This document shows, piece by piece, positions 56,096-64,000 of a stretch of DNA of 64,000 nt (position 1 is the first letter of the stretch; every line of letters starts with the position of its first letter). Origin of the DNA: Bog-756 sp963753905 (GTDB lineage: Bacteria > Actinomycetota > Acidimicrobiia > Acidimicrobiales > RAAP-2); the NCBI GenBank assembly GCA_963753905.1, contig CAVWDZ010000001.1:434001-498000 (forward strand). Direction: 5' to 3'. The notes below the pieces were generated by a model. That model made no database searches and was not told where the DNA came from. It saw only the letters and a list, made by a program, of their open reading frames with translations. The position numbers and the translations under genes are program-made.

Positions 56096-58120
56096 TCAGC
56101 CCTCGGCGGTCACGGCCCCCAGGAACGCCACCACCTCGGCCCGGTCGACCGTGCGGTGCATCGGGGGCACCCGGGTCAGGAGTGCGCCGCGGTAGCGGGC
56201 GGTGGCCAGGCGGCTGTCGAGCACGGCGACCACCCCGCGGTCGGTGGCACTGCGGATGAGGCGTCCGGCACCCTGGGCCAGGAGGGTCCCCGCACGGGGC
56301 AGGTCCACGATGGAGAAGGCGCCGGGTCCCGCCCGCTCGCGGCGGGCTTCGAGCACGGGGTCGTCGGGGCGGGGGAAGGGGATCCGGTCGATCGTGACCA
56401 GGCTGAGGGTGCGCCCGACCACGTCGACCCCCTGCCAGAACCCGAGCGTCGCGAAGAGGCACGCCGCCTCGTCGGACCGGAACGCCTCGAGCAGGGCCGG
56501 CTTGGGCAGGTCCGACTGGGAGAGGATCGGAAAGGGCACGCGTGCGCCGAGGGCCTCGGCTGCGGCACGCATGGCCCGCCAACTGGTGAACAGGGCCAGC
56601 GTGCGTCCGCCGGCCGCGGTGATGAGCATCTCGAGCTCGTCGTGGAGGGCGGGCTCCGACTCGGGCCGCCTCCGATCGGGCAGGGTCCGCGCCACGTAGA
56701 GCAGGGCGTGCTCGCTGTAGGCGAACGGGCTCCCCACGTCGAGGACGTCGGTCGCCTCCGGCATCCCCAGCCGCTCGACGAGTCCGAGCGGCACCGTGGC
56801 CGAGGTGAGCACCCCGGTGACCGTCCCCCAGAGGTGCTCGGCGAGCACCGGGCCGACGTCGACCGGGGAGAGCCGCAGGGAGACGCCCCGCTGGTCGTCC
56901 TCCACCCAGACCACCTCGTCGTCGGTCGGCGAGGCCAGCCGCTCGAGGTCCGAGGCCAGGTGGCCGGCAGCGAGGAGCACGCGGTCGCGGCGGGCCCGCC
57001 TGTCGCTCGGCTCCTGCTCGCCGGCTTCGCGACCGGCCTGGCGGAGGCTGTCGACGAGCCGCCCGACCCGGCCCGAGGCAAGGGCCAGGACGCTGCCGAT
57101 GTCGGGGTCGCCGGTCGGCGGACCGTCCACGACCCCCCCGGCCGGCGGGGCGGTCCCGGGACCGGCGCCCGGTGGGATGCGGCGTCCCGCCCAGGGCCGG
57201 AGCGCCCGGGCGAGGGCGTCTGCCATGTCGGACACGTCCTCGAGCGCGCGGTCCGCGGCAGTGTCCGCGTCGGACAGCATCGGGCGGGCCGCACCGGCCA
57301 GGGCACGGAAGCGACCGGGGCCGACCTCGAGACCGAGCGAGTCGGTCATCACGTCCTCGACCTCGTGCGCCTCGTCGAAGACGACCACCGTGTGGGGTGG
57401 GAGGACAGCGCCCCCGCTGGCCAGGTGCGCGCCGTAGAGATGGGTGTTGACCACCACCACGTCCGCCTCGGCGGCCCGGCTCCGTGCCTCCTCGGCGAAG
57501 CAGTCCCGGCCGGACGGGCAGCGGAAGGCGCCCGGACACTCGCGGGCGGTCGTCGAGACCATGGCCCAGGCACGGAAGTGGGGCTCGAAGGGGAGCTCGG
57601 CCCGGTCTCCGGTGGTGGTGTCGTCCGCCCAGCGGACCAGATGCCGTACCTGGTCGGCGAGACCACCCGGATCCGAGGGGTCCTCCGCCGCCCGCGCCCG
57701 GAGCGGGTCGTCGGCGTCAGGCGGGTCGGCCGACGCCGCGGAGAGGGTCAGCTGCTCGCCGCGTCCCCCGATCTCGGAGACCCGCTGCACGCAGAGGTAG
57801 TTGCTCCGTCCCTTGAGCACGGCGAAGGAGAGGCCGGCCGCGATGGATTCGGCCACGAGGGGCAGGTCCTTGGATGCGAGCTGGTCCTGGAGGGCTTTGG
57901 TCGCGGTGGCCACCACCACCCGTTCGCCGGAGAGGGCCACCGGCACCAGGTAGGCGAGCGACTTGCCGGTTCCGGTGCCGGCCTGGACCACGAGATGGCG
58001 GCGGTCGGCCACCCCTGCGGCGACGGCACGCGCCATTTCCGCTTGGCCCGCGCGCGCCTCGCCGCCCCCGGGCAGCCGAGCGGCGACATCGGCCAGGGTG
58101 GCGGTCACCTCGTCGGGCAT
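56096..58120 (-). CDS. DinG-family ATP-dependent DNA helicase
   Basis: This 674-residue superfamily 2 helicase has Walker A QAGTGTGKS, motif Ia ATATKALQDQL, the iron-sulfur cysteine cluster (Cys in NYLCVQRV; CPGAFRCPSGRDC), DEAH in VFDEAHEVED, the motif V/VI region FWQGVDVVG and QGAGRLIRS. It unwinds branched DNA 5' to 3' as XPD-like helicases do. I place the start at ATG 58120: minus-strand TAGTGT (58129-58134) ends 8 bases before it, whereas the in-frame GTG at 58132 would lie within that hexamer. No SOS box is seen upstream. Confidence 0.9.
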   Translation of the reverse strand: MPDEVTATLADVAARLPGGGEARAGQAEMARAVAAGVADRRHLVVQAGTGTGKSLAYLVPVALSGERVVVATATKALQDQLASKDLPLVAESIAAGLSFAVLKGRSNYLCVQRVSEIGGRGEQLTLSAASADPPDADDPLRARAAEDPSDPGGLADQVRHLVRWADDTTTGDRAELPFEPHFRAWAMVSTTARECPGAFRCPSGRDCFAEEARSRAAEADVVVVNTHLYGAHLASGGAVLPPHTVVVFDEAHEVEDVMTDSLGLEVGPGRFRALAGAARPMLSDADTAADRALEDVSDMADALARALRPWAGRRIPPGAGPGTAPPAGGVVDGPPTGDPDIGSVLALASGRVGRLVDSLRQAGREAGEQEPSDRRARRDRVLLAAGHLASDLERLASPTDDEVVWVEDDQRGVSLRLSPVDVGPVLAEHLWGTVTGVLTSATVPLGLVERLGMPEATDVLDVGSPFAYSEHALLYVARTLPDRRRPESEPALHDELEMLITAAGGRTLALFTSWRAMRAAAEALGARVPFPILSQSDLPKPALLEAFRSDEAACLFATLGFWQGVDVVGRTLSLVTIDRIPFPRPDDPVLEARRERAGPGAFSIVDLPRAGTLLAQGAGRLIRSATDRGVVAVLDSRLATARYRGALLTRVPPMHRTVDRAEVVAFLGAVTAEG

Positions 58121-58128
58121 TGGCGCCG

Positions 58129-58134
58129 ACACTA
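58129..58134 (-). promoter_or_regulatory. -10 hexamer of the helicase gene
   Basis: Minus-strand TAGTGT ends 8 bases before ATG 58120. Confidence 0.45.
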
Positions 58135-58207
58135 CCGGGCCTCCCCGACGGTCCTGCGACGGCCGGGCCTCGTCAGCTCCGCCTGGATGGGCGCGAGCGG
58201 CGCGCGG

Positions 58208-58966
58208 TCAGCGCCAGGCGACGGCGAGCCCGAGGGCCACCCCGGCCCCGACGGCCACGATGCACCACCGCAGCACGGAGGCCGGCAGACGGCGGCCGAG
58301 GTGGCCACCGAGCTGTCCACCGATCGCCGATCCCGTGGCGATGAGCGCGATCACCGACCAGGAGACGGTGGTGGTGAGGACGAACAGCACCGCGGCCACC
58401 GCGTTGACGGTGAGGGCCAGGGCGTTCTTGGTGCCGTTGAGGCGCTGGAGGTCGTCGTCGATGAAGACGGCCAGCAGTGCGATGAGGATCACGCCCTGGG
58501 CGGCCCCGAAGTACCCGCCGTAGATGCCGGACAGGAAGACGCCGGCCAGCAGGACCGGGCCGCCATGCCGCGGGCGGTCGCCGCGGGCGTCTAGCCAGCG
58601 ACCGATCCTGGGTTGGACAGCCATGAGCAGGGTCGCCAGAGCGATGAGCGCGGGAACCGCCGCCTTGAAGACGCTCTCGGGAAGGGTCAGCAACAGGACG
58701 GCGCCGGCCGCACCGCCGGTCAGCGACGCCGAGCCGAGCCGGAGCAGTCGGGTCCGTTGACCGACCAGCTCGTGCCGGTAGGAGACGACCGCGCTCACGC
58801 TGCCGGGTACCAGACCGACCGTGTTGGACACGTTGGCCAGCACCGGCGGATAGCCGAGGGCGAGCAGGGTCGGGAACGTGATCAGCGAACCGGATCCGAC
58901 GATCACGTTGACGGTGCCGGCCGCCAGTCCGGCCGCGAAGATAGCCAACGCGGCCTCGGGGGTCAT
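58208..58966 (-). CDS. TauE/SafE-family sulfite/organosulfonate exporter
   Basis: This 252-residue membrane protein has about eight helices in two related halves. Signatures are GLAAGTVNVIVGSGSLITFPTLLALGYPPVLANVSNTVGLVPGSVSA near the N-terminus and GVFLSGIYGGYFGAAQGVILIALLAVF in the second half, which correspond to the two TauE repeats. The family exports sulfite, sulfoacetate or related anions; substrate not determinable here. ATG 58966. It is upstream of and co-directional with the helicase gene, 87 bases apart. Confidence 0.9.
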   Translation of the reverse strand: MTPEAALAIFAAGLAAGTVNVIVGSGSLITFPTLLALGYPPVLANVSNTVGLVPGSVSAVVSYRHELVGQRTRLLRLGSASLTGGAAGAVLLLTLPESVFKAAVPALIALATLLMAVQPRIGRWLDARGDRPRHGGPVLLAGVFLSGIYGGYFGAAQGVILIALLAVFIDDDLQRLNGTKNALALTVNAVAAVLFVLTTTVSWSVIALIATGSAIGGQLGGHLGRRLPASVLRWCIVAVGAGVALGLAVAWR

Positions 58967-59054
58967 GGGGAGGGTCTAGCCCCCGTGGGGCCCGGGACTC
59001 AACCACCGTGGGTCCTGACGCGACCGGTTGGGACGGATCCGTCGGCCCAGGGGA

Positions 59055-59060
59055 TAGGTT
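59055..59060 (+). promoter_or_regulatory. -10 hexamer of uppS
   Basis: TAGGTT ends 6 bases before GTG 59067. Confidence 0.45.
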
Positions 59061-59066
59061 CGCAGG

Positions 59067-59837
59067 GTGGACGACGACCGGACAGGTGCCGGAGGCGGCG
59101 AAGGGGGCGCCGCAGCCGCCGTCGCTCCCGCCGACCTTTCGGGAGGTCCGATCCCGACCCACGTGGCCTGCGTCATGGATGGCAACGGGCGTTGGGCGGC
59201 CCGTCGCGGCCTTCCGCGCACCGAGGGCCACGCGGCCGGCGAGGCCGCGTTGCTCGACGCGGTCGAAGGCGCCCTCGACCTCGGCATCCCCTGGATCACC
59301 ATGTACGCCTTCTCCACCGAGAACTGGCGGCGCCCACCCGACGAGGTGCGCTACCTGATGGGGTTCAACGAGAGCCTCCTGGTCCGCCGGCGCGACGAGC
59401 TCCACGAGAAGGGTGTCCGGATCCGCTTCGCCGGTCGCCGCGACTGGCGGGTCCCAAAGCGGGTGCTCCGGCGGATGGACGAGTCCACCGAGTTGACCAG
59501 GCACAACCGACGGTGCACCTTGACCATGGCCTTCAATTACGGGGGCCGGGCCGAGATCGTCGACGCGGTGCGGGACCTGGTTGCCGACGGCGTCCGTCCG
59601 GACAAGGTCACCGAGAAGGCCATCCGGTCGCGTCTGTACTTCCCCGACCAGCCCGACCCGGACCTGGTCATCCGCACCTCGGGCGAGCACCGGATCTCGA
59701 ACTTCCTGCTCTGGCAGCTCGCCTACAGCGAGCTCGTCTTCGACGACGTGCTCTGGCCGGACTTCCGCCGAGCCAACCTCTTCGCGGCGGTGCGGGACTT
59801 CCAGCGCCGCCAGCGACGGTACGGAGGGGTCACCTGA
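59067..59837 (+). CDS. uppS: Isoprenyl (undecaprenyl/decaprenyl) diphosphate synthase
   Basis: This 256-residue cis-prenyltransferase has the diphosphate-binding VACVMDGNGRWAARRGLPRTEGHAAG, YAFSTENWRRPPDEV, FNYGGRAEI and the C-terminal DPDLVIRTSGEHRISNFLLWQ and Y-SELVF motifs. It makes the C50-C55 carrier lipid for peptidoglycan and the polysaccharide cluster above. A 30-residue low-complexity N-terminus precedes the fold, so a later start is possible, but TAGGTT 6 bases upstream supports GTG 59067. The stop shares one base with the next ATG. Confidence 0.96.
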   Translation: MDDDRTGAGGGEGGAAAAVAPADLSGGPIPTHVACVMDGNGRWAARRGLPRTEGHAAGEAALLDAVEGALDLGIPWITMYAFSTENWRRPPDEVRYLMGFNESLLVRRRDELHEKGVRIRFAGRRDWRVPKRVLRRMDESTELTRHNRRCTLTMAFNYGGRAEIVDAVRDLVADGVRPDKVTEKAIRSRLYFPDQPDPDLVIRTSGEHRISNFLLWQLAYSELVFDDVLWPDFRRANLFAAVRDFQRRQRRYGGVT

Positions 59838-60121
59838 TGCCCGCAGGTGGTGCCGCGGGCCCGCGGCAGGCCGATGACGTCGGGGGCGTCTGGATCGTGA
59901 CCGGATGGGTGGTCGGCGTCCTCGTCTACGCCGGGGTGGTGCTGATGGCCATGGCCGGGTTCTCTGCGGTGCTCCCGCTGGTCGTCGTCCCTCCGGTCCT
60001 GCTCGGGCTCATCGCTGCCGGCAACCTGCTCGGCGGCCGCAGCCACCGCGGTGCTCCGGCGAGCGGCCCCGACGGGCCTGCGGGCAGCGGTGCCCCGGAG
60101 GAGCCCGGTACGCCGCCATGA
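59837..60121 (+). CDS. Small membrane protein between uppS and recO
   Basis: This 94-residue protein has two hydrophobic segments (about residues 18-40 and 45-62) and a Gly/Pro/Ser-rich cytoplasmic-type tail. No family recognised. It is tied to both neighbours: its ATG overlaps the uppS stop by one base (TGATG) and its TGA overlaps the recO ATG (ATGA), which is good evidence that it is translated. Confidence 0.65.
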   Translation: MPAGGAAGPRQADDVGGVWIVTGWVVGVLVYAGVVLMAMAGFSAVLPLVVVPPVLLGLIAAGNLLGGRSHRGAPASGPDGPAGSGAPEEPGTPP

Positions 60122-60843
60122 GCCAGTTCCGCGATCGGGGGGTGGTCGTGCGCACCATCCGGCTCGGCGAGGCGGACCGGATCGTGACGCTGATGACCGA
60201 GCAGCACGGCAAGGTACGGGCCGTGGCCAAGGGAGTGCGCCGCACGACCTCCAAGTTCGGCTCGCGGCTCGAGCCACTGACCCATGTGGCCCTGCTCGGG
60301 TGGCAGGGCCGCGGGGACCTCGACACCATCAACCAGGTGGAGACCATCGACACCTTCCGGGCGGTGCGCGAGGACCTCGACCGGATGTCGGCCGCGCTCT
60401 CGATGCTCGAGGTGGTCGACCAGGTCGGCCAGGAGCGGCACGCCAACCCCCGGCTCTACGAGATGGCGGTCGGGGCGATCGGGGCGCTCGCCGAGCACCA
60501 TTCGCCGATGGTGGCCCCGGCGTTCTTCCTCAAGGTGCTCGCCCTCGAGGGTTCGGCACCGGTGCTCGACGCCTGCGTCTCGTGCGGACAGGACGCGGAC
60601 GAGCAGCTCGTGGCCTTCGACCTGCTCGAGGGCGGCCTGCTCTGCCGCACCTGCCGGCGCGGGCGGCCCCTCAGCCCCGAGGGGCTCTCGCTGCTGCGGC
60701 GCACGCTCGGGGGCGGGTTGTCCGGGGTGCTCGCCGAGCCCCGCTCGGCCGTCACCGACGAGATCGGCGCGCTGGCGACCGAAGCGATCGAGGTGCATCT
60801 CGACCGCCGGCTGCGGTCTGTCCACACCGGCCAGGTGACCTGA
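60118..60843 (+). CDS. recO: DNA repair protein RecO
   Basis: This 241-residue protein of the RecFOR pathway loads RecA onto SSB-coated DNA. The N-terminal OB fold is FRDRGVVVRTIRLGEADRIVTLMTEQHGKVRAVAKGVRRTTSKFGSRLEP; a helical domain with a zinc site follows (CVSCGQ, CRTC). The two Cys pairs are intact. Era-recO-uppS order is typical of actinobacteria; here recO follows uppS and the small membrane gene. Confidence 0.94.
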   Translation: MSQFRDRGVVVRTIRLGEADRIVTLMTEQHGKVRAVAKGVRRTTSKFGSRLEPLTHVALLGWQGRGDLDTINQVETIDTFRAVREDLDRMSAALSMLEVVDQVGQERHANPRLYEMAVGAIGALAEHHSPMVAPAFFLKVLALEGSAPVLDACVSCGQDADEQLVAFDLLEGGLLCRTCRRGRPLSPEGLSLLRRTLGGGLSGVLAEPRSAVTDEIGALATEAIEVHLDRRLRSVHTGQVT

Positions 60844-60844
60844 G

Positions 60845-62005
60845 GTGACCGTCGCAGAGCCGGGCGAGCCGTCGCCCTTCGGCGTCTACGTGCACGTGCC
60901 GTTCTGCCGGCACCGCTGCGACTACTGCGCGTTCGCCACCTACACCGACCGAGACCACCTGATGGAGGCGTACGCGTCGTCGTGCGTGACCGAGCTGGTC
61001 CGCGCCGTCGAGCGGGAGGGGATGCCGCCGGCCACCTCGGTCTTCTTCGGCGGCGGCACGCCGTCGAGACTGCGGGCCGACCTCCTGGTCTCGATCCTCG
61101 ACGCGGTGCCCCGCCGACCCGGCGCCGAAGTCACCGTCGAGTGCAACCCAGAGGACGTCGAGGCGCGTCGCCTCGAGGCCTACCGGGCCGCCGGGGTCAC
61201 CCGGGTCTCGCTCGGCGTCCAGTCGACGGTGCCCCACGTGCTCGAGGGCCTCGGTCGCCGGCACGGAACCCGGGAGATCGCCCGGGCGGCCGCCGCGGTG
61301 GCCTCGGCGGGATTCTCGTCGTGGAACCTCGACCTCATCATCGGCGGCGCCGGCGAGCGGGACGAGGACTGGACACGCAGCCTCGGCGAGGTGCTCAGCT
61401 TGCTCGAGCCCCCGCCCCACCTGAGCGCGTACCTGCTCAGCGTGGAGCCCGGCACACCGCTCGCCGGGTCGCCCGACCGGCACCCGGTCGACGACGTCCA
61501 GGCCGACCGGTACGAGACGGCGGATCGGGTGCTGACCCAGGCTGGCTACCGGTGGGAGGAGATCTCCAACTGGGCCCGCGACGGACACGGCTGCCGTCAC
61601 AACCGCCTCTACTGGGCACAGGGCGAGTACCGCGGGATCGGTTCGGCCGCCCATTCCCACCGTGGCGGGCGCCGATGGTGGAACGTCCGCACGCCGGACC
61701 GGTACGTGTCCCTGGTGGCGGCCGACCGGCCGACGACAGCCGGCGAGGAGGTGCTCGACGACGCCCGGCGGCGAGTCGAGGCCCTCGCCCTCTCCCTTCG
61801 CACACCGGCGGGCGTCCCGAGCGGCGCCCTGTCCGATGACCCGGAGCTCGACGGGCTGGTGGACCGGGTCGACGGTCGGGCGGTGCTCACCCTTCGGGGC
61901 CGCCTGCTCGCCAACGCGGTGACCGCCCGTCTGCGCGACCCGGCGGGCGCGATCGCACCGGTCGGCAGTCCCGGCGCACCCGGTACGATGCCCCTCTATG
62001 CCTGA
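60845..62005 (+). CDS. hemW: Radical SAM heme chaperone HemW
   Basis: This 386-residue radical SAM protein has the cluster-binding CRHRCDYCAF (C-x3-C-x2-C), the GGGTPS motif, VECNPEDV, LGVQS and LDLIIGG. A C-terminal HemN-like domain (ALALSLRTPAGV) is present. The CxxxCxxC is followed by AF rather than the Phe-Cys of oxygen-independent coproporphyrinogen oxidase, so it is HemW, which handles heme, rather than HemN. GTG 60845 is 1 base after recO. In many actinobacteria hemW follows lepA; here it lies 23 kb downstream. Confidence 0.9.
   Translation: MTVAEPGEPSPFGVYVHVPFCRHRCDYCAFATYTDRDHLMEAYASSCVTELVRAVEREGMPPATSVFFGGGTPSRLRADLLVSILDAVPRRPGAEVTVECNPEDVEARRLEAYRAAGVTRVSLGVQSTVPHVLEGLGRRHGTREIARAAAAVASAGFSSWNLDLIIGGAGERDEDWTRSLGEVLSLLEPPPHLSAYLLSVEPGTPLAGSPDRHPVDDVQADRYETADRVLTQAGYRWEEISNWARDGHGCRHNRLYWAQGEYRGIGSAAHSHRGGRRWWNVRTPDRYVSLVAADRPTTAGEEVLDDARRRVEALALSLRTPAGVPSGALSDDPELDGLVDRVDGRAVLTLRGRLLANAVTARLRDPAGAIAPVGSPGAPGTMPLYA
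61984..61989 (+). promoter_or_regulatory. -10 hexamer of glyS inside hemW
   Basis: TACGAT within the last codons of hemW ends 8 bases before ATG 61998, so glyS can be transcribed separately from hemW as a leaderless message. Confidence 0.45.
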
Positions 62006-63335
62006 GGACGACACCGTCGACGCGCGCGAGGGGCGCGCAGACCTGATGGAGAAGGTGGTCGGTCTCTGCAAACGGCGTGGCTTCATCTTCCAGTCCGCCG
62101 AGATCTACGGCGGCTTCCGTTCCACCTACGACTACGGGCCGCTCGGGGTGAACCTGCTGCGGAACGTCAAGAACGCCTGGTGGGAGGCAATGGTCCAGCG
62201 GCGGGTCGACGTGGTCGGTCTCGACGCGGCAATCCTCTCGCCGCCCGCTGTCTGGGAGGCGTCGGGCCACCTGTCCAACTTCACCGACCCGCTCGTCGAC
62301 TGCCGCCACTGCCACCAGCGGTGGAGGGAGGACAAGATCGAGGGGGTCTGCCCGTCCTGCGGGTCGACCGAGTTCACCGAGGCCCGGGCCTTCAACCTCA
62401 TGTTCAAGACCCATGCCGGCCCGCTCGAGCACGAGGGCGCAGTCGCCTACCTGCGTCCCGAGACGGCCCAGGGGATGTTCATCAACTTCGCCAACGTGCT
62501 CATGACCACCCGCAAGCGTCCCCCGTTCGGGATCGCACAGGTCGGAAAGTCCTTCCGCAATGAGATCACCCCCCAGAACTTCGTGTTCCGGACCCGCGAG
62601 TTCGAGCAGATGGAGATGGAGTTCTTCGTCCCCCCACCCGAGGCGGACCGGTGGTTCGAGTACTGGGTCGACGAGCGCTACCGCTGGTACCGGGACCTCG
62701 GCATTCCCGCCGCCGATCTGCGTCTGCGCCATCACGGGTCCGAGGAGCTCTCCCACTACTCGACCGCGACGGCCGACGTGGAGTACCGCTTTCCGTGGGG
62801 ATGGGACGAGCTCGAGGGGATCGCCAACCGGACCGATTTCGACCTGAAGGCCCATGCCGCCGCGTCCGGCGAGCGCCTCGAGTACTTCGACCCGACCACC
62901 AACGAGCGCTACGTCCCCTACGTGATCGAGCCGGCCGCGGGCGCCACCAGGGCCATGATGGCCTTCCTCCTCTCCTCGTACGCCGAGGACGAGGTCGGCG
63001 GAGAGGCCCGGGTGGTGCTGAAGCTCGACCCGCGGCTCGCCCCCTATCAGGTCGCGGTGCTCCCGCTCTCCAAGAAGGAGACCCTCGAGCCCCTGGCCCG
63101 CGAGGTGCTCGAGACCCTGCAGGCCCACTTCATGTGCGACTACGACACCACCCAGTCCATCGGCAAGCGCTACCGCCGACAGGACGAGGTGGGCACGCCC
63201 TGGTGCGTGACCGTCGACTTCGACTCGCTCGAGGACCGCGCGGTGACCGTCCGCGATCGCGACACCACCGAGCAGGTGCGCGTGCCGGCCGACGACCTGC
63301 TGGCCGCCATCCGCGGCCGCCTCGACGCCACCTGA
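61998..63335 (+). CDS. glyS: Glycyl-tRNA synthetase (single-chain, alpha2 type)
   Basis: This 445-residue class II synthetase has KRRGFIFQSAEIYGGFRSTYDYGPLGVNLLRNVKNAWW, motif 2 RNEITPQNFVFRTREFEQMEMEFF and motif 3 region AGATRAMMAFLLSSY. The zinc site is CRHCHQRW...CPSCGS. The C-terminal anticodon domain (VAVLPLSKKETLEPLAREV) is complete. This is the eukaryote/archaea-like single-chain type used by actinobacteria, not the bacterial alpha/beta tetramer. It overlaps the end of hemW by 8 bases. Confidence 0.97.
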   Translation: MPEDDTVDAREGRADLMEKVVGLCKRRGFIFQSAEIYGGFRSTYDYGPLGVNLLRNVKNAWWEAMVQRRVDVVGLDAAILSPPAVWEASGHLSNFTDPLVDCRHCHQRWREDKIEGVCPSCGSTEFTEARAFNLMFKTHAGPLEHEGAVAYLRPETAQGMFINFANVLMTTRKRPPFGIAQVGKSFRNEITPQNFVFRTREFEQMEMEFFVPPPEADRWFEYWVDERYRWYRDLGIPAADLRLRHHGSEELSHYSTATADVEYRFPWGWDELEGIANRTDFDLKAHAAASGERLEYFDPTTNERYVPYVIEPAAGATRAMMAFLLSSYAEDEVGGEARVVLKLDPRLAPYQVAVLPLSKKETLEPLAREVLETLQAHFMCDYDTTQSIGKRYRRQDEVGTPWCVTVDFDSLEDRAVTVRDRDTTEQVRVPADDLLAAIRGRLDAT

Positions 63336-63374
63336 CCCGGGCCGTCCGGGTCCGGTGGCCCGATTCCCTCCGGG

Positions 63375-63380
63375 TAGGCT
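63375..63380 (+). promoter_or_regulatory. -10 hexamer of ppdK
   Basis: TAGGCT lies 81 bases before ATG 63462, giving a conventional leader with AGAGGAGA as ribosome site. Confidence 0.4.
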
Positions 63381-63461
63381 TTCCGTCGGCGACCACGGCA
63401 GCGTGCCGATCGTTCCCTTTCCGTGCCACCGCGGACTTGCCACCAGAGGAGACCCCGCCCG

Positions 63462-64000
63462 ATGCCGTACGTGTTCGACTTCGACCACTCGCACCGCAAG
63501 CCGCCGATGGAGATGAAGGACCTCCTCGGGGGCAAGGGGGCGAACCTCGCCGAGATGACCTCGGTGCTCGCGCTGCCGGTACCTCCGGGGTTCACCATCG
63601 CCACCACCGCCTGCCGGACCTACATGGAGGACGGGTGGCCGGAGGGGCTGACCGCCGAGATCGTCAAGGCACGTGCCCGCCTGGAGCAGAAGATGGGGAA
63701 GCGGATCGGCGACCCGGGAGACCCGCTGCTTGTGTCGGTCCGGTCGGGCGCCAAGTTCTCGATGCCGGGGATGATGGACACGGTCCTCAACCTCGGCCTC
63801 AACGATGCCTCAGTGGTCGGACTGGCCAAGCAGACCGACGACGAGCGCTTCGCCTACGACTCGTACCGGCGCTTCGTCGCGATGTACGGCAGGATCGTGC
63901 TGGACGTCCCCGGGGAGGAATTCGACACGCTGCTCGACGCGGCTAAGGAGCTGGCCGGGACCTCGTCGGACGCCGGGATCCCCATCGAGCTGTTGCACTA
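63462..64000 (+). CDS. ppdK: Pyruvate, phosphate dikinase, N-terminal part (3' truncated by window edge)
   Basis: The first 179 residues are present and the frame runs off the window. LLGGKGANLAEMTSVLALPVPPGFTIATTACRTYM and LLVSVRSGAKFSMPGMMDTVLNLGLN are diagnostic of the ATP-binding half of pyruvate phosphate dikinase, which interconverts pyruvate and phosphoenolpyruvate with ATP/Pi and AMP/PPi. Start ATG 63462 has AGAGGAGA upstream. The catalytic His and pyruvate-binding domain lie outside the window. Confidence 0.95.
   Translation, partial: MPYVFDFDHSHRKPPMEMKDLLGGKGANLAEMTSVLALPVPPGFTIATTACRTYMEDGWPEGLTAEIVKARARLEQKMGKRIGDPGDPLLVSVRSGAKFSMPGMMDTVLNLGLNDASVVGLAKQTDDERFAYDSYRRFVAMYGRIVLDVPGEEFDTLLDAAKELAGTSSDAGIPIELLH

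Noticed and set aside
56156..58594. Open frame of 812 codons antisense to the DinG-type helicase
   Set aside because: High-GC shadow running through two genes and an intergenic gap; no domain.
1..64000. CRISPR arrays, insertion sequences, rRNA genes
   Set aside because: No regularly spaced repeats, transposase motifs or rRNA-like conserved stretches were seen on either strand.

Overview
The window is 64 kb of high-GC DNA from an actinomycete-type bacterium. The supporting signs are GTG/ATG starts with many ATGA/GTGA overlaps, two F420-type LLM oxidoreductases, a PAC2 protein, a BldD-type regulator, a CYP51 locus, an imuA'-imuB-dnaE2 mutagenesis operon with an actinobacterial SOS box, and single-chain glycyl-tRNA synthetase. 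A deep-branching class such as Acidimicrobiia is my guess from overall gene style; no rRNA is present to prove it. Many first genes of transcription units have a TAnnnT -10 hexamer only 5-9 nt before the start codon, so leaderless mRNAs look common.

Layout. 1-2.36 kb: a less GC-rich block of membrane transport genes (K+ channel fragment, DUF1345-like protein, Na+/H+ antiporter) ending at a tRNA-Ala(GGC) gene. 2.8-11.75 kb: leuS, an F420 oxidoreductase, a DUF1707 membrane protein, PAC2 and phosphotransferase genes, a thioredoxin-TPR protein (cnoX-like), a FolP2-type dihydropteroate synthase paralogue and holA. 11.8-17.8 kb: a PLDc_N/DUF2510 membrane protein and the SOS mutagenesis operon imuA'-imuB-dnaE2. 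17.9-31 kb: catabolic, sterol/lipid-like genes. These are a HAPMO-like Baeyer-Villiger monooxygenase, an alcohol dehydrogenase, an unexplained small transcription unit, a tightly overlapped operon TetR-P450-SDR-CYP51-ferredoxin-NTF2, and a divergent operon (hydroxyacid dehydrogenase, CMD, SDR, enoyl-CoA hydratase, LLM oxidoreductase, hotdog thioesterase). Gene content and order closely recall the mycobacterial Rv0762c-Rv0771 region. 31-35.2 kb: secreted proteins (solute-binding lipoprotein, phosphoesterase, RCC1 propeller).

35.4-64 kb: a conserved housekeeping neighbourhood, rpsT/lepA, then hrcA-dnaJ-rsmE, bldD-like, HTH, HIT, phoH-ybeY-corC-era, uppS-recO-hemW-glyS and the start of ppdK. It is interrupted at 37.7-46.0 kb by a surface-polysaccharide cluster (Wzt/Wzm ABC exporter, three glycosyltransferases, a tandem hydrolase, PAP2 phosphatase) and at 55-59 kb by a further glycosyltransferase, a DinG-type helicase and a TauE exporter.

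Regulation visible in the sequence includes: an SOS box overlapping the start codon of imuA'; a CIRCE element enclosing the -10 of hrcA-dnaJ; four BldD-box-like elements upstream of a BldD homologue that keeps the full c-di-GMP-binding signature; a dyad shared by two small membrane-protein genes; and a divergent operator between the TetR operon and the hydroxyacid-dehydrogenase operon. No CRISPR array, insertion sequence, integrase or rRNA was found. The best candidates for something undescribed are the orphan RNA/leader unit at 21.03-21.26 kb and the compact ImuB.
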